64,000 bases of DNA from Tenacibaculum dicentrarchi (GCF_900239345.1 NZ_OESZ01000012.1:1-64000); one strand, 5' to 3'. Counted from the first letter of the stretch, positions 17,867-27,920 are shown. Notes: generated from the sequence alone by a model not told the origin. A program made the numbers and translations.

Positions 17867-18874
17867 ATGGCTGTTAATAAAAATGCACTTATTCGCTATA
17901 AAACAATTGACCAATGTTTACGAAACAATATGAAACGCTGGACACTTATCGATTTAATTACCGCTTGTTCCGATGCCTTATACGAATATGAAGGTAAAGA
18001 TGTACACGTAAGTAAACGAACTATTCAAGCAGATATTCAATTAATGCGAAGCGATAAATTAGGATATAATGCACCCATTGAAGTATATGAACGTAAATAT
18101 TATAGGTATTCCGAAACAGATTATAGTATTAAAAATATTCCGATTACAAATACCGATGTAAAAATTATGAATGAAGCAATTCAGGTATTACGTCAGTTTA
18201 AAGATTTTTCATTATTTAAAGAAATGGACGGTGTTTTACAACGTTTGGAAGACTCTGTGTATGCTTCTCAAAAAACAAATAAAGCTATTATTCATTTAGA
18301 AAAAAATGAAAAATTAAAAGGTTTAGAATATATTGACCCTATTTATAATGCCATTCAAAATAAAAAAATATTAAACATTACCTATAAATCATTTAAGGCT
18401 TTAACAGAAAGTAAAATGACTTTACATCCGCAGTTATTAAAAGAATATAATAATCGTTGGTTTGTTTTATCGTTTTATAAAACAAAAAATATAACCTTAG
18501 CTCTCGATAGAATTTTAAATATTACCATTGTGGAAAATGACAGCTATAAAGATTTAAAAATTAATGGCGATACCTATTACAAAGATGTAATTGGTGTAAC
18601 GGTTTCAAATACCCGTGCACAACGTGTTCAGTTTTGGGTCGATGCTATAAATGCACCGTATGTTATTACCAAACCTTTTCATAACAGCCAACGAATAATT
18701 AAATATACTGATGATGGCGGAGTTATCTTTAATATTTTAGTTCAAATAAATTATGAATTAGAACGCTTAATTTTAGGCTTTGGTGATGCTATTGAAATTC
18801 AAAAACCTGAATTTTTACGCAAACGAATAATTCATAAATTAAATAAAGCCGTTAATCATTATATTGAAAAATAA
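17867..18874 (+). CDS. WYL-domain transcriptional regulator
   Basis: A 335-residue regulator with an N-terminal winged helix (IRYKTIDQCLRNN...VSKRTIQADIQLMR, residues ~7-60), a WYL domain (~150-215, ILNITYKSFKAL and NNRWFVLSFY) and a C-terminal WCX extension. WYL domains bind ligands, in some cases nucleic acids or nucleotides, and are common regulators of defence and RNA-repair loci. It follows the HD gene, and the TGCGCA pair upstream of that gene is a possible binding site. It likely controls the island in response to RNA damage or another signal; that is inference. A single REP hairpin lies after its stop. Confidence 0.85.
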   Translation: MAVNKNALIRYKTIDQCLRNNMKRWTLIDLITACSDALYEYEGKDVHVSKRTIQADIQLMRSDKLGYNAPIEVYERKYYRYSETDYSIKNIPITNTDVKIMNEAIQVLRQFKDFSLFKEMDGVLQRLEDSVYASQKTNKAIIHLEKNEKLKGLEYIDPIYNAIQNKKILNITYKSFKALTESKMTLHPQLLKEYNNRWFVLSFYKTKNITLALDRILNITIVENDSYKDLKINGDTYYKDVIGVTVSNTRAQRVQFWVDAINAPYVITKPFHNSQRIIKYTDDGGVIFNILVQINYELERLILGFGDAIEIQKPEFLRKRIIHKLNKAVNHYIEK

Positions 18875-18885
18875 ATGCAATTATT

Positions 18886-18905
18886 AGACGCGATAAATCG
18901 CGTCT
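18886..18905. repeat. Single REP hairpin
   Basis: AGACGCGATAAATCGCGTCT, a near-perfect palindrome identical to the array consensus, placed in the 31-bp gap between the convergent WYL and HTH-like genes, where it may act as a terminator. Confidence 0.85.
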
Positions 18906-19436
18906 CTACAATAATATTTCCTGTAAAATATCTCGTTTTTTTTCTAAAGATGCAAGGGCTACTATTAATTTTAATTCTTCATGATAGGGTATGTTTTGTA
19001 ATGAGTTTTCTAAATGTACTTTACGTAATGTTATCCATTTGGCATCATTAATAGTTATTGATTCTTTTCCCTTTTTTTTTGCAAGTAATACCGTACAGGC
19101 TTGTAAGCCTCGTAAAATTACTGCTCGTTTTTTTTGTACCGATTCTAAAAGTTGTTTTTTTTTATAAACTTCTTTATTTGCAATTTTTAACATTCGTTCT
19201 AAAGGAGCTTTTGATTTTAATCTTTCTATTCCTAATAAATTAATAACTTCTGGCAATTCATATACGTCAGTTTTTAATGCCAATGCCTCATGCAAAACAA
19301 GTAGCTTGTTTAATTTATCTAAAGAATACGTTCTACGGCTTACAGACAATGAATAAAGTGTATGGTAAGACATCCCTACATAATTTGCAAACGCTGTAAA
19401 AGAACAACCAAAATATAATTTTAATATATTTAACAT
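18906..19436 (-). CDS. HTH-like protein of unknown function
   Basis: I take the ATG at 19436 (MLNILKLYFGCSF), giving 176 residues; the longer frame to 19562 would translate the direct repeats upstream. The N-terminal ~60 residues (FTAFANYVGMSYHTLYSLSVSRRTYSLDKLNKLL) look like an Xre-type helix-turn-helix. The remainder is helical and lysine-rich (KEVYKKKQLLESVQKKR, LEKKRDILQEIL) with no family I recognise. A tandem array of TTGTACAA palindromes lies directly upstream, suggesting that the protein binds there and controls its own gene. No replication or partition gene accompanies it. Confidence 0.55.
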   Translation of the reverse strand: MLNILKLYFGCSFTAFANYVGMSYHTLYSLSVSRRTYSLDKLNKLLVLHEALALKTDVYELPEVINLLGIERLKSKAPLERMLKIANKEVYKKKQLLESVQKKRAVILRGLQACTVLLAKKKGKESITINDAKWITLRKVHLENSLQNIPYHEELKLIVALASLEKKRDILQEILL

Positions 19437-19479
19437 TTTTCGAAAATTTTTTAATCTTATATAATACTTTACTGTTTTT

Positions 19480-19605
19480 TTGTACAAATTTTTAAATCTA
19501 CTTTTAAAAACTTGTACAACAATTGTACAAATTCCTAAATCTACTTTTAAAAATTTGCACAAACCTGTACAAATTCTTTAATCTATTTTTAAAAATTTGT
19601 ACAAA
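19480..19605. repeat. Three iteron-like ~43-bp direct repeats with TTGTACAA palindromes
   Basis: The core (c/t)TAAATCTACTTTTAAAAA followed by TTG(T/C)ACAA recurs with the word atcta at 19496, 19539 and 19581 (periods 43 and 42). Each unit is bounded by TTGTACAA-type perfect palindromes. The array lies 45-170 bases upstream of the HTH-like start and overlaps its likely promoter region. Confidence 0.75.
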
Positions 19606-19613
19606 AACGACAT

Positions 19614-19650
19614 AAAAAAACCCAACAAGTTAAAACTGTTGAGTTTTTTA
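19614..19650 (-). terminator. Terminator after coiled-coil gene
   Basis: Imperfect stem AAAAAACCCAACAAGTT / AACTGTTGAGTTTTTT followed on the minus strand by a T-run (tttttttatg). It ends the transcript of the gene at 19655-20071 before the iteron-like array. Confidence 0.65.
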
Positions 19651-19654
19651 ACAG

Positions 19655-20071
19655 TTAAACTAACAAGGTTTCTTTGTAAGTTTCAATTTCTGAGATAGCA
19701 TTGGCTAGTATTGCTACTTGTGCCTCTAATTGTTGGTGGTTTATTTGGTCTTCCAAAACATTTACCGCACTATAATTGGCATTTTTGTTTTCTAAAGATT
19801 TTAACTTTGTTTCTTCACGTTCTATTTTTAATTCTAAATTTCTTTTCTCTCTTTCATCAGTAATAACAGCTAGTGCAGCCTCAAAACCTGCAATAATTGC
19901 CTTTACACTTACTATTCCTTCTAAAACAGTCGTAGTTCTTTCTGTTTTATCATCTAACGATTCGCCAAGGTTGCGTAATCTGCGGTCTAAAGTTGTTTTT
20001 TCTGTTTGTGTAATTTCAATTGCTTTATCACTCTCTTTTTTTGTTTTTAATAATGTTAAATTCAATTCCAT
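19655..20071 (-). CDS. Predicted coiled-coil protein, unknown function
   Basis: A 138-residue acidic/basic heptad-rich protein (KTTLDRRLRNLGESLDDKTE, LELKIEREETKLKSLENK) with no signal peptide, membrane segment or enzymatic motif. I do not recognise a family. It is a single-gene unit with its own terminator, upstream of which (20072-20200) lies an AT-rich promoter region and then the REP array. Confidence 0.5.
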   Translation of the reverse strand: MELNLTLLKTKKESDKAIEITQTEKTTLDRRLRNLGESLDDKTERTTTVLEGIVSVKAIIAGFEAALAVITDEREKRNLELKIEREETKLKSLENKNANYSAVNVLEDQINHQQLEAQVAILANAISEIETYKETLLV

Positions 20072-20204
20072 AATTTTTTAATTTTAAATTTTAATGATTC
20101 TATTTTTTATAAAATCTTTCAACCACAATATACAATCAACTACTTATCAACACCTTAAACCAATATTAATTATATTTTACGATATTGTTATTAATAAATA
20201 ACCT

Positions 20205-21500
20205 CAGTACAGACGCGATTTATCGTGTCTCACATAGTAAGAATCACATAATAAATCAGAATAATCAAAATTTATTATTACGATAAATAAAGTCGCGATA
20301 AATCACGCCTCTACGATTATCACATCGAAAATACACCACACGTACAGACGCAATTTATCGCGTCTCACATAGTGAATCACAGAATAAATCACAGAATAAT
20401 AATCAAAATTTATTGTTACAATAAATAAAGTCGCGATAAATCGCATCTCTACGATTATCACATCGAAAATACACCACACGTACAGACGCGATTTATCGTG
20501 TCTCACATAGTAAGAATCACATAATAAATCAAAATTTATTATTACGATAAATAAAGTCGCGATAAATCGCATCTCTACGATTATCACATCGAAAATAAAC
20601 CACACGTACAGACGCGATTTATCGCGTATCACATAGTAAGAATCACATAGTGAATCAGAATAATAATCAAAATTTATTATTACGATAAATAAAGTCGCGA
20701 TAAATCGCATCTCTACGATTATCACATCGAAAATCCACCACACGTACAGACGCGATTTATCACGTCTCACATAGTAAGAATCACATAATAAATCAGAATA
20801 ATCAAAATTTATTATTACGATAAATAAAGTCGCGATAAATCGCGTCTATACGATTATCACATCGAAAATACACCACACGTACAGACACGATTTATCGCGT
20901 CTCACATAGTAAGAATCACATAATAAATCAGAATAATAATCAAAATTTATTATTACGATAAATAAAGTCGCGATAAATCACGCCTCTACGATTATCACAT
21001 CGAAAATCCACCACACGTACAGACGCGATTTATCGCATCTCACATAGTAAGAATCACATAATAAATCAGAATAATAATCAAAATTTATTGTTACGATAAA
21101 TAAAGTCGCGATAAATCGCATCTCTACGATTATCACATCGAAAATACACCACACGTACAGACGCGATTTATCGCGTCTCACATAGTGAATCACAGAATAA
21201 ATCACATTAAAAATCATTATTAAAAATTACCGTAAATAAAAATGCGATTGTTAGATGTGAATTGTTAGACGCAATTGTTAGACGCGATAAATCGCGTCTC
21301 TACGATTATAACCCAATAAATCCGCCCCACCACACGTACAGACGCGATTTATCGCGTCTCACATAGCAAATCACATAGTGAATCACAGAATAAATCACAT
21401 TAAAAATCATTATTAAAAATTACCGTAAATAAAGATGCGAATTGTTAGACGCGATTGTTAGACGCGATAAATCGCGTCTCTACGATTATCACCCAATAAA
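20205..21500. repeat. REP hairpin array upstream of type I R-M system
   Basis: About nine long units with a period mostly of 126-138 bp, marked by CGTACAGACGCGATTTATCG-like words near 20341, 20479, 20605, 20743, 20878, 21016, 21154 and 21335. Each unit holds two inverted hairpins (GACGCGATTTATCGCGTC and the reverse GCGATAAATCGCGTCTCTACG) separated by AT-rich spacers (CACATAGTAAGAATCACATAATAAATC and AAAATTTATTATTACGATAAATAAAGTC). Spacers are repeated too, so this is not a CRISPR. Open frames across it are artefacts of the repeat. Confidence 0.9.
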
Positions 21501-21563
21501 CCCCATATTTACCAGAATAATTCCGAAATTGCACCATCAAAAAAATCATCAATAATTAATTAC

Positions 21564-23207
21564 ATGTCAGAAGAGCAACAAAAATTACTAGAAAAACAAT
21601 TATGGGCAATTGCCGACCTGCTTAGAGGTAAAATGGATGCTGACGATTACAGAAACTACATATTAGGTTTTATCTTTTTTAAATATTTATCTGAAAAATT
21701 AGAATTATATGCGAATGAAATATTAGTCACTGATAATTTAATTTACAATCAACTAGATGAAAAAGCAGACAACGATATCATATATATTAATCATGTAAAA
21801 AAAGCATGTATTAAAAAATTAGGCTATTTTTTAAATCCTTCGGAATTATTCACCGAAATTGCTAAAAAAGGAAACAACTTAAATAAAGAAGACGATAATT
21901 CAGACACAAATACCAAGCTCAACGAAAATCAAGAAGCTACAGAATTTTTTATTCTTGAAGATTTAGAACGCATCTTAAATAACATCGAACAAAGTACTAT
22001 GGGGAACGGTTCGGAAGATGATTTTGTCCGTTTATTTGAAGACCTCGATTTAACATCGTCTAAATTAGGGCGTAATGTTAAGGCTCGTAATCAGATTATC
22101 GCTAAAATACTTACCTATTTAAACGAAATAGATTTTAAACTTCAAGATACCGAAAGCGATTTGTTAGGCGATGCTTACGAGTATTTAATTGGCGAATTTG
22201 CTTCTAATGCTGGAAAAAAAGCAGGCGAATTTTATACACCACAAGAAGTCAGTACTATTTTAGCTAAAATTGTTACTTCAAGAACAAAGCGTATAAAAGC
22301 CGTTTACGACCCTACATGCGGAAGTGGTTCGTTATTATTAAGAGTGCAAAAAGAATTAGGTAATAAAAATAACGGTTCAAATATTGGAATGTTTTACGGG
22401 CAGGAATTAAACCGTACTACTTACAACTTAGCCCGTATGAATATGATTTTGCACGACGTACATTATTCTAAATTCGACATTAAGCAAGAAAACACGCTAG
22501 AAGAACCTCAGCATATAAAAATAAAATTAAAAGCTGATGCAATTGTTGCCAATCCGCCGTTTTCTGCAAAATGGAGCGCAAGTAATACCTTTAATACTGA
22601 CGACCGTTTTAGTCAGTACGGAAAATTAGCACCCAAAACAAAAGCCGATTTTGCTTTTGTACAGCATATGATACATCATTTAAGTGATGACGGAATTATG
22701 GCAACCGTTTTACCGCACGGAGTTTTGTTTAGAGGTTCTTCCGAAGCACATATAAGACGTTATTTAATTGAAGACCGTAATTATATCGATGCCGTTATCG
22801 GCTTGCCTGCCAACATTTTTTTTGGTACTGGAATACCTACCTGTATTTTAGTTATCAAAAAATGTAGAGAAGAAAATGAAGACGTTTTATTTATTGATGC
22901 CAGTAATCATTTTGAAAAACAAGGGAAAGATAACAAGCTATTGCCCGAGCATATAAATACTATCGTAAAAACATACACCAACAGAACCGTTACAGATAAA
23001 TACAGTTATAAAGCGAGTCTTAAAGAAATTGCCGAAAACGATTACAATTTAAACATCCCTCGTTATGTTGATACCTTTGAAGAAGAGCCAGAAATTGACA
23101 TTGACCAAATTGCCGATGAAATAAAAGCCTTAGATATTCAAATAAACGAAACCGACCAACGAATTGCCGACTTTTGTAAACAACTACAAATTAAAACCCC
23201 GTTTTAA
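21564..23207 (+). CDS. hsdM: Type I restriction-modification methyltransferase subunit
   Basis: A 547-residue N6-adenine DNA methyltransferase M subunit. N-terminal helical domain (WAIADLLRGKMDADDYRNYILGF) is typical; the SAM motif is YDPTCGSGSLLL near residue 247 and the catalytic NPPF is at residues 330-333 (ANPPFSAKW). FYTPQEVSTILAKI precedes motif I as in the family. With HsdS it methylates the recognition site; with HsdR it forms the restriction complex. It is followed by a 127-bp spacer with a repeat-like sequence and then hsdS. The start is the ATG at 21564, 65 bases after the REP array. Confidence 0.95.
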   Translation: MSEEQQKLLEKQLWAIADLLRGKMDADDYRNYILGFIFFKYLSEKLELYANEILVTDNLIYNQLDEKADNDIIYINHVKKACIKKLGYFLNPSELFTEIAKKGNNLNKEDDNSDTNTKLNENQEATEFFILEDLERILNNIEQSTMGNGSEDDFVRLFEDLDLTSSKLGRNVKARNQIIAKILTYLNEIDFKLQDTESDLLGDAYEYLIGEFASNAGKKAGEFYTPQEVSTILAKIVTSRTKRIKAVYDPTCGSGSLLLRVQKELGNKNNGSNIGMFYGQELNRTTYNLARMNMILHDVHYSKFDIKQENTLEEPQHIKIKLKADAIVANPPFSAKWSASNTFNTDDRFSQYGKLAPKTKADFAFVQHMIHHLSDDGIMATVLPHGVLFRGSSEAHIRRYLIEDRNYIDAVIGLPANIFFGTGIPTCILVIKKCREENEDVLFIDASNHFEKQGKDNKLLPEHINTIVKTYTNRTVTDKYSYKASLKEIAENDYNLNIPRYVDTFEEEPEIDIDQIADEIKALDIQINETDQRIADFCKQLQIKTPF

Positions 23208-23334
23208 ATGATTCATAAAATGACAATTAATTTGGGCGTGCCCCAAGGGTCGGGCTATACGTTACAATCTTTTTGTTCGTGCCTCACAAAAAGGATTTCC
23301 ACTGCTATCCCTCACGCAATAAAAAAAAATAACA
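23208..23334. other. Spacer between hsdM and hsdS with a repeat-like, higher-GC sequence
   Basis: The stretch ~23232-23320 (gggcgtgccccaagggtcgg, then tttccactgctatccctcac) is richer in GC than its surroundings. It carries GGGCGTGCCC, which can form a small hairpin, and I recall similar sequence recurring in other Flavobacteriaceae genomes, which cannot be verified here. No plausible start and reading frame was found. It separates genes that are usually adjacent. Confidence 0.45.
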
Positions 23335-24510
23335 ATGGATAATAAAAAATTAATTCCTAATTTAAGATTTCCTGAGTTTAATAATCCGTGGGAAGAAAAA
23401 AAGTTAGGAGAAATAAGTCAAAAAGTAGCGTATGGTATGAATGCGTCTGCAATAAAATTTGATGGAATAAATAAATATTTAAGAATAACAGATATAGATG
23501 AGAGTTCAAGAAAATTCATTCCTAAACCTCTTTCAAGTCCCAATGATAAAATTGAAGACAAATTTATTTTAAAAAAAGGTGATATTGTTTTTGCAAGAAC
23601 AGGTGCGAGTGTAGGTAAATCTTACCTATATAATGAAAACGATGGAAAACTCTTGTATGCAGGGTTTCTTATAAAATTTAATATAAATAATGCTATACCT
23701 TATTTTGTTTTTCTTCAATCATTTAGAGAATCTTATCGTAAATGGGTTCAAGTTTATTCTATGAGGTCAGGTCAACCTGGTTTAAATGCAGAAGAATATA
23801 AATTATTTAAATTAAACTTCCCTGAACTTTCAGAACAAAAAAAAATCGCATCATTTTTAACTGACGTAGATAGTAAGCTAACGCAATTAACAAAAAAGAA
23901 AGCCTTATTAGAAAACTACAAAAAAGGCGTGATGCAAAAAATCTTTAATCAAAAAATAAGATTTAAAGATAACAAAGGAAATAACTATCCAAAATGGGAG
24001 GAGAAAACTTTAGGGGAATTATTTAAAGTTTCTGCTGGAGGAGATATAAAAAAAATAAATGTAAGTAAAGAAAAAACAGAAGATTTTAAATTTCCAATAT
24101 TTGCTAACTCAGAAAAAAAAGAAGGACTTTACGGCTATTCAAATATTTATAAAATAGATTTTGAATGTATTACGGTAACAGGTAGAGGCTCATTAGGTAA
24201 TGCAATCGCTCGTTATAAAAAATTCTATCCTATTGTTCGGTTGTTAGTATTAAAACCAAAAATAAAATTAAACGTTTTCTTTTTTGAAAATATTATCAAT
24301 CAATTAAATATTTTAAGCGAAAGTACAGGTGTTCCACAATTAACAGCACCCCAAGTTTCAAAATATAAATTAAATTCCCCCTGTTTAGAAGAGCAAGAAA
24401 AAATCGCTAATTTTTTATCAGAAATAGATATCAAGATAAAAACGCTAAATACCAAAATAGAAAATAATAAAGGCTTTAAAAAAGGCTTGTTACAAAAAAT
24501 GTTCGTTTAA
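23335..24510 (+). CDS. hsdS: Type I restriction-modification specificity subunit
   Basis: A 391-residue S subunit with two target recognition domains. TRD1 covers about 1-165, ending at the conserved helix boundary LSEQKKIASFLTDVDSKLTQLTKKKALLENYKKG; TRD2 covers ~215-350 and ends with LEEQEKIANFLSEIDIKIK...NKGFKKGLLQKMF. Both halves begin with a W-E-E/K-K-L-G-E pattern (NPWEEKKLGEI, PKWEEKTLGEL). The two TRDs bind the two halves of a bipartite DNA site and determine specificity of the HsdMSR complex. The gene is intact, with no sign of a second, silent hsdS nearby. An A-rich 80-bp spacer follows. Confidence 0.93.
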   Translation: MDNKKLIPNLRFPEFNNPWEEKKLGEISQKVAYGMNASAIKFDGINKYLRITDIDESSRKFIPKPLSSPNDKIEDKFILKKGDIVFARTGASVGKSYLYNENDGKLLYAGFLIKFNINNAIPYFVFLQSFRESYRKWVQVYSMRSGQPGLNAEEYKLFKLNFPELSEQKKIASFLTDVDSKLTQLTKKKALLENYKKGVMQKIFNQKIRFKDNKGNNYPKWEEKTLGELFKVSAGGDIKKINVSKEKTEDFKFPIFANSEKKEGLYGYSNIYKIDFECITVTGRGSLGNAIARYKKFYPIVRLLVLKPKIKLNVFFFENIINQLNILSESTGVPQLTAPQVSKYKLNSPCLEEQEKIANFLSEIDIKIKTLNTKIENNKGFKKGLLQKMFV

Positions 24511-24590
24511 AAGGCTAAAAAAAACGGCATCAAAAAAAAATAAAAAAATTGCTTCAAAAAAAATTGCTATCAAAAAAAGAAAAAAAATAA

Positions 24591-27467
24591 ATGAATACAG
24601 AATCAGAACAAGAATTAGAAGACAAATTAATACAGCAGTTAATCGGTTTAGGGTATAAAAAAGCGGTTATAAATACCGAAGAACAATTAGTAAATAATCT
24701 TAAAACACAATTAGAAACTCATAATAATACACAATTTACTGATAACGAGTTTAAACGCATTTTAACCCACCTTAGCAAAGGAAATATTTTTGATAAAGCA
24801 AACACCTTGCGAGAGTTAAAATACGATTTGCTAAAAGACAACGGAAAAAAAGAATACATCGAATTTATCAATCAAAATCATTGGTGTAAAAATCAGTTTC
24901 AAGTAACGCACCAAGTAACAATACACGGCAAACGTGAAAACCGTTACGATGTTACTATTTTAATAAACGGTTTGCCTTTGGTACAAATAGAGCTTAAAAA
25001 AAGAGGCATCGAACTAAAGGAGGCTTTTAATCAGATATGCGGTTATCAACAAAATTCTTTTGCCTCTAATCATTCGTTGTTCAATTATATACAGCTTTTT
25101 GTAATTAGCAACGGCGAGAATACCAAATATTTTGCCAATACTTTTAAAGGTGGTAAAATGCCGAGCTATAAATTTACTTCTTATTGGAGCGATGTAGAAA
25201 ATAAACGAATTACCCAGCTTCATAAATTTGCTGATATTTTTTTAACGCCCTGTCATATTGCCAAAATGATTACCAAGTATATTGTGTTGCATCAATCGGA
25301 CGGTATTTTAATGGCGTTGCGTCCTTATCAGTTTCATGCGGTCGAAGCAATTATTGACAGAGTAAAAAACTCAGAAAAAAACGGCTATATTTGGCACACC
25401 ACAGGTTCAGGAAAAACATTGACCTCTTTTAAAGCCAGTCAAATACTTACCAATAATCCGAATGTAAAAAAAGTGGTATTTGTTGTTGACTGTCAAGATT
25501 TAGACCACCAAACGGTTAAAGAATTTCGAGCCTTCGACAAAGAAAGCATCGACAGTACTGCCGATACAAAAACATTAGTAAAACATTTTTTAGATAATAG
25601 CCGACCTTTAATAGTTACAACCATTCAAAAATTAAATGTTGCTATTAAAAAATCTGTTTTTAAAAATCAGATAGCTACTTTAAAGGACGAAAAAATAGTT
25701 TTTATTTTTGATGAGTGCCATCGCTCGCAATTTGGCGACACTCACAAAGCAATTGTACGTTTTTTTACTAATCATCAATTGTTTGGTTTTACAGGAACGC
25801 CAATTTTCGAAAAAAATGCCCTAAGTGTAAAAAGTGTAAAGCAAACTACGGTGAATCTTTTTGATGAATGTTTGCATAAATATGTAATTACAGATGCTAT
25901 CCGTGATGAAAATGTCTTAAAATTTTCGATAGAGTATTATAATGTCTTTAAAAAAAAGATAAGCGAAAATGAAGAGGATACTCCCGAAGATGATATTAAA
26001 GTCGAAGGAATTGACACCCAAGAAGTTTTTGAAAGTGATGCCTATATAAAAACAGTAGGGAATTTTATTTTAAAAAATCATTACGCAAAAACAAACAGCG
26101 GAAAATTTACAGCGATATTTTGTGTGAGTTCTATTGATACACTAATAAAATATTACAATTATTTTAAAGCTGAAAAAGAAGCAGGAAAACATCGCTATAA
26201 AATAGCAACTATATTTTCTTATAACCCCAATCCGCCCAGAGCTGTTATCGATGGAAATATTAACGGAACTATTGAAGAAGAAGATGTAAGCGATACTGCG
26301 CCTGTAAATCAATCGGCACGTGATAAATTAGACGAGTTTATTGACAATTATAATAGTATGTTTAAAGAAAAACATTCGGCAAACGATGCCAAAAGTTTTT
26401 TGAACTATAAAAATAACATTGCCGATAGGGTAAGAAATAAAGACATTGATATTTTACTGGTGGTAAATATGTTTTTAACAGGCTTTGACAGTAAAACTTT
26501 AAATACTTTATATGTTGATAAAAATTTAAAATATCATGGCTTAATACAGGCATTCTCACGAACCAACAGAATTTTAGACAAGCATAAAACACAGGGTAAT
26601 ATTGTTACTTTCCGAAATTTAAAACAAAATACCGATGATGCAGTTCGTTTGTTTTCGAATCAATCGGCAAAAGAAAGCATTACTATTGCACCTTATAGCG
26701 AACAGCTTGCTTTTTTTGAAGAAGCCTACGCAAAACTTATTGCCATCACTCCTATTCCTGACGATGTAAGTAATTTGGTTACTGAGCTAGACGAATTAAA
26801 TTTTGCAAAAGCTTTTAGAAATGTTGTAAGGCTTAAAAATATTTTAAATTCGTTTACGCAATTTTCTTTTGATGAAATTTCTATGGAAGAACAAGAGTTT
26901 TATAGTTTTTCAAGTAAATATCAAGATTTAGATGATAAAATAAAAAATGACCGCAAAAAAAATAAGGTTTCTATTTTAAATGAAATAGATTTTGAAATTT
27001 CGCTGTTACATAAAGATGAAATAAATGTAACCTATATAATGAGGCTATTAAATCAACTAAAAGATGCAAATCCTAAAGAAAAATCCAAGCAGAAAAAAGA
27101 AATTTTAGATTTATTGGCAGGAGAATCGACCTTGCGTAGTAAACGAGAATTAATTGTGCAATTTATCGAAAATAATTTGCCAAATATTTCTGATGATGCC
27201 GATATTGAAGCAGTTTTTAAAACCTACTGGCAAGAGGAATCGAAAAAAGCATTGCAAAAATTAAGTACCACCGAAGCACTGCACCAAAATAAAGTAGAAA
27301 TTATTATTAACGATTATCTGTTTACAGGAAAAATGGCAACCGAAGACGAAGTTTTAAATACACTAAGAAAACAACCGAGTATTTTACATCGTGAAACAAT
27401 CGGTAACAGAATTATCGAAAAAATAAAAGATTTTATTCAAACGTTTATAAATGGTATGGATGCCTAA
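24591..27467 (+). CDS. hsdR: Type I restriction-modification endonuclease/translocase subunit
   Basis: A 958-residue R subunit. N-terminal nuclease domain with YDVTILINGLPLVQIELKKRG (~121-138, PD-D/ExK type), then SF2 translocase motifs: Walker A TGSGKT at 271-276, DECHRSQFG at 374-382, FTGTPIF and, in the second motor domain, MFLTGFDSKTLNTLYVDK and QAFSRTNR. The C-terminal region is helical and contacts the methylase. It cleaves unmodified DNA after ATP-driven translocation. The gene seems complete; it is followed by the second REP array. Confidence 0.95.
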   Translation: MNTESEQELEDKLIQQLIGLGYKKAVINTEEQLVNNLKTQLETHNNTQFTDNEFKRILTHLSKGNIFDKANTLRELKYDLLKDNGKKEYIEFINQNHWCKNQFQVTHQVTIHGKRENRYDVTILINGLPLVQIELKKRGIELKEAFNQICGYQQNSFASNHSLFNYIQLFVISNGENTKYFANTFKGGKMPSYKFTSYWSDVENKRITQLHKFADIFLTPCHIAKMITKYIVLHQSDGILMALRPYQFHAVEAIIDRVKNSEKNGYIWHTTGSGKTLTSFKASQILTNNPNVKKVVFVVDCQDLDHQTVKEFRAFDKESIDSTADTKTLVKHFLDNSRPLIVTTIQKLNVAIKKSVFKNQIATLKDEKIVFIFDECHRSQFGDTHKAIVRFFTNHQLFGFTGTPIFEKNALSVKSVKQTTVNLFDECLHKYVITDAIRDENVLKFSIEYYNVFKKKISENEEDTPEDDIKVEGIDTQEVFESDAYIKTVGNFILKNHYAKTNSGKFTAIFCVSSIDTLIKYYNYFKAEKEAGKHRYKIATIFSYNPNPPRAVIDGNINGTIEEEDVSDTAPVNQSARDKLDEFIDNYNSMFKEKHSANDAKSFLNYKNNIADRVRNKDIDILLVVNMFLTGFDSKTLNTLYVDKNLKYHGLIQAFSRTNRILDKHKTQGNIVTFRNLKQNTDDAVRLFSNQSAKESITIAPYSEQLAFFEEAYAKLIAITPIPDDVSNLVTELDELNFAKAFRNVVRLKNILNSFTQFSFDEISMEEQEFYSFSSKYQDLDDKIKNDRKKNKVSILNEIDFEISLLHKDEINVTYIMRLLNQLKDANPKEKSKQKKEILDLLAGESTLRSKRELIVQFIENNLPNISDDADIEAVFKTYWQEESKKALQKLSTTEALHQNKVEIIINDYLFTGKMATEDEVLNTLRKQPSILHRETIGNRIIEKIKDFIQTFINGMDA

Positions 27468-27494
27468 TGTGTGATTAAATATATACGGTATTTT

Positions 27495-27920
27495 TGATGC
27501 GATTGTTAGACGCGGTATTTTAGACGCGATTTATCGCGTCTCTACCAGTACCCACCCCGTACAGACGCGATTTATCGCGTCTCCCATAATAAATTTCACA
27601 TAATAAATTCAAAATTAATAGATTCAGTTAAATAGACGCGATGTTTTAGATGCGATGTTTTAGATGCGATGTTTAGACGCGATAAATCGCGTCTCTACCA
27701 GCACCCACCCCGTACAGACGCGATTTATCGCGTCTCCCATAATAAATTTCACATAATAAATTCAAAATTAATAGATTCAGTTAAATAGACGCGATGTTTT
27801 AGATGCGATGTTTAGACGCGATAAATCGCGTCTCCCATAATAAATTTCACATAATAAATTCAAAATTAATAGATTCAGTTAAATAGACGCGATGTTTAGA
27901 CGCGATAAATTGCGTCTCTA
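27495..27920. repeat. Second REP array between hsdR and RAYT
   Basis: Units of REP hairpins (GACGCGATAAATCGCGTCTC) joined by a repeated AT-rich linker CATAATAAATTTCACATAAT... that begins at 27585, 27738 and 27836 (spacings 153 and 98). Within units a 15-bp module GATGTTTTAGATGCG is present in one to three copies, showing length variation by unit loss or gain. Linkers differ from those of the first array. It fills the 555-bp gap 27468-28022. Confidence 0.88.

Noticed and set aside
20303..21217. Two open frames of 155 and 79 codons on the minus strand with repeated RDKSRLYVW motifs
   Set aside because: They lie wholly inside the REP array, and their repeated peptides simply translate the hairpin units; no start signal or coding pattern.
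20205..21500. Possible CRISPR array because of regular ~135-bp periodicity
   Set aside because: Units are too long, spacers are themselves repeated, each unit has two inverted hairpins, and no cas genes are near.
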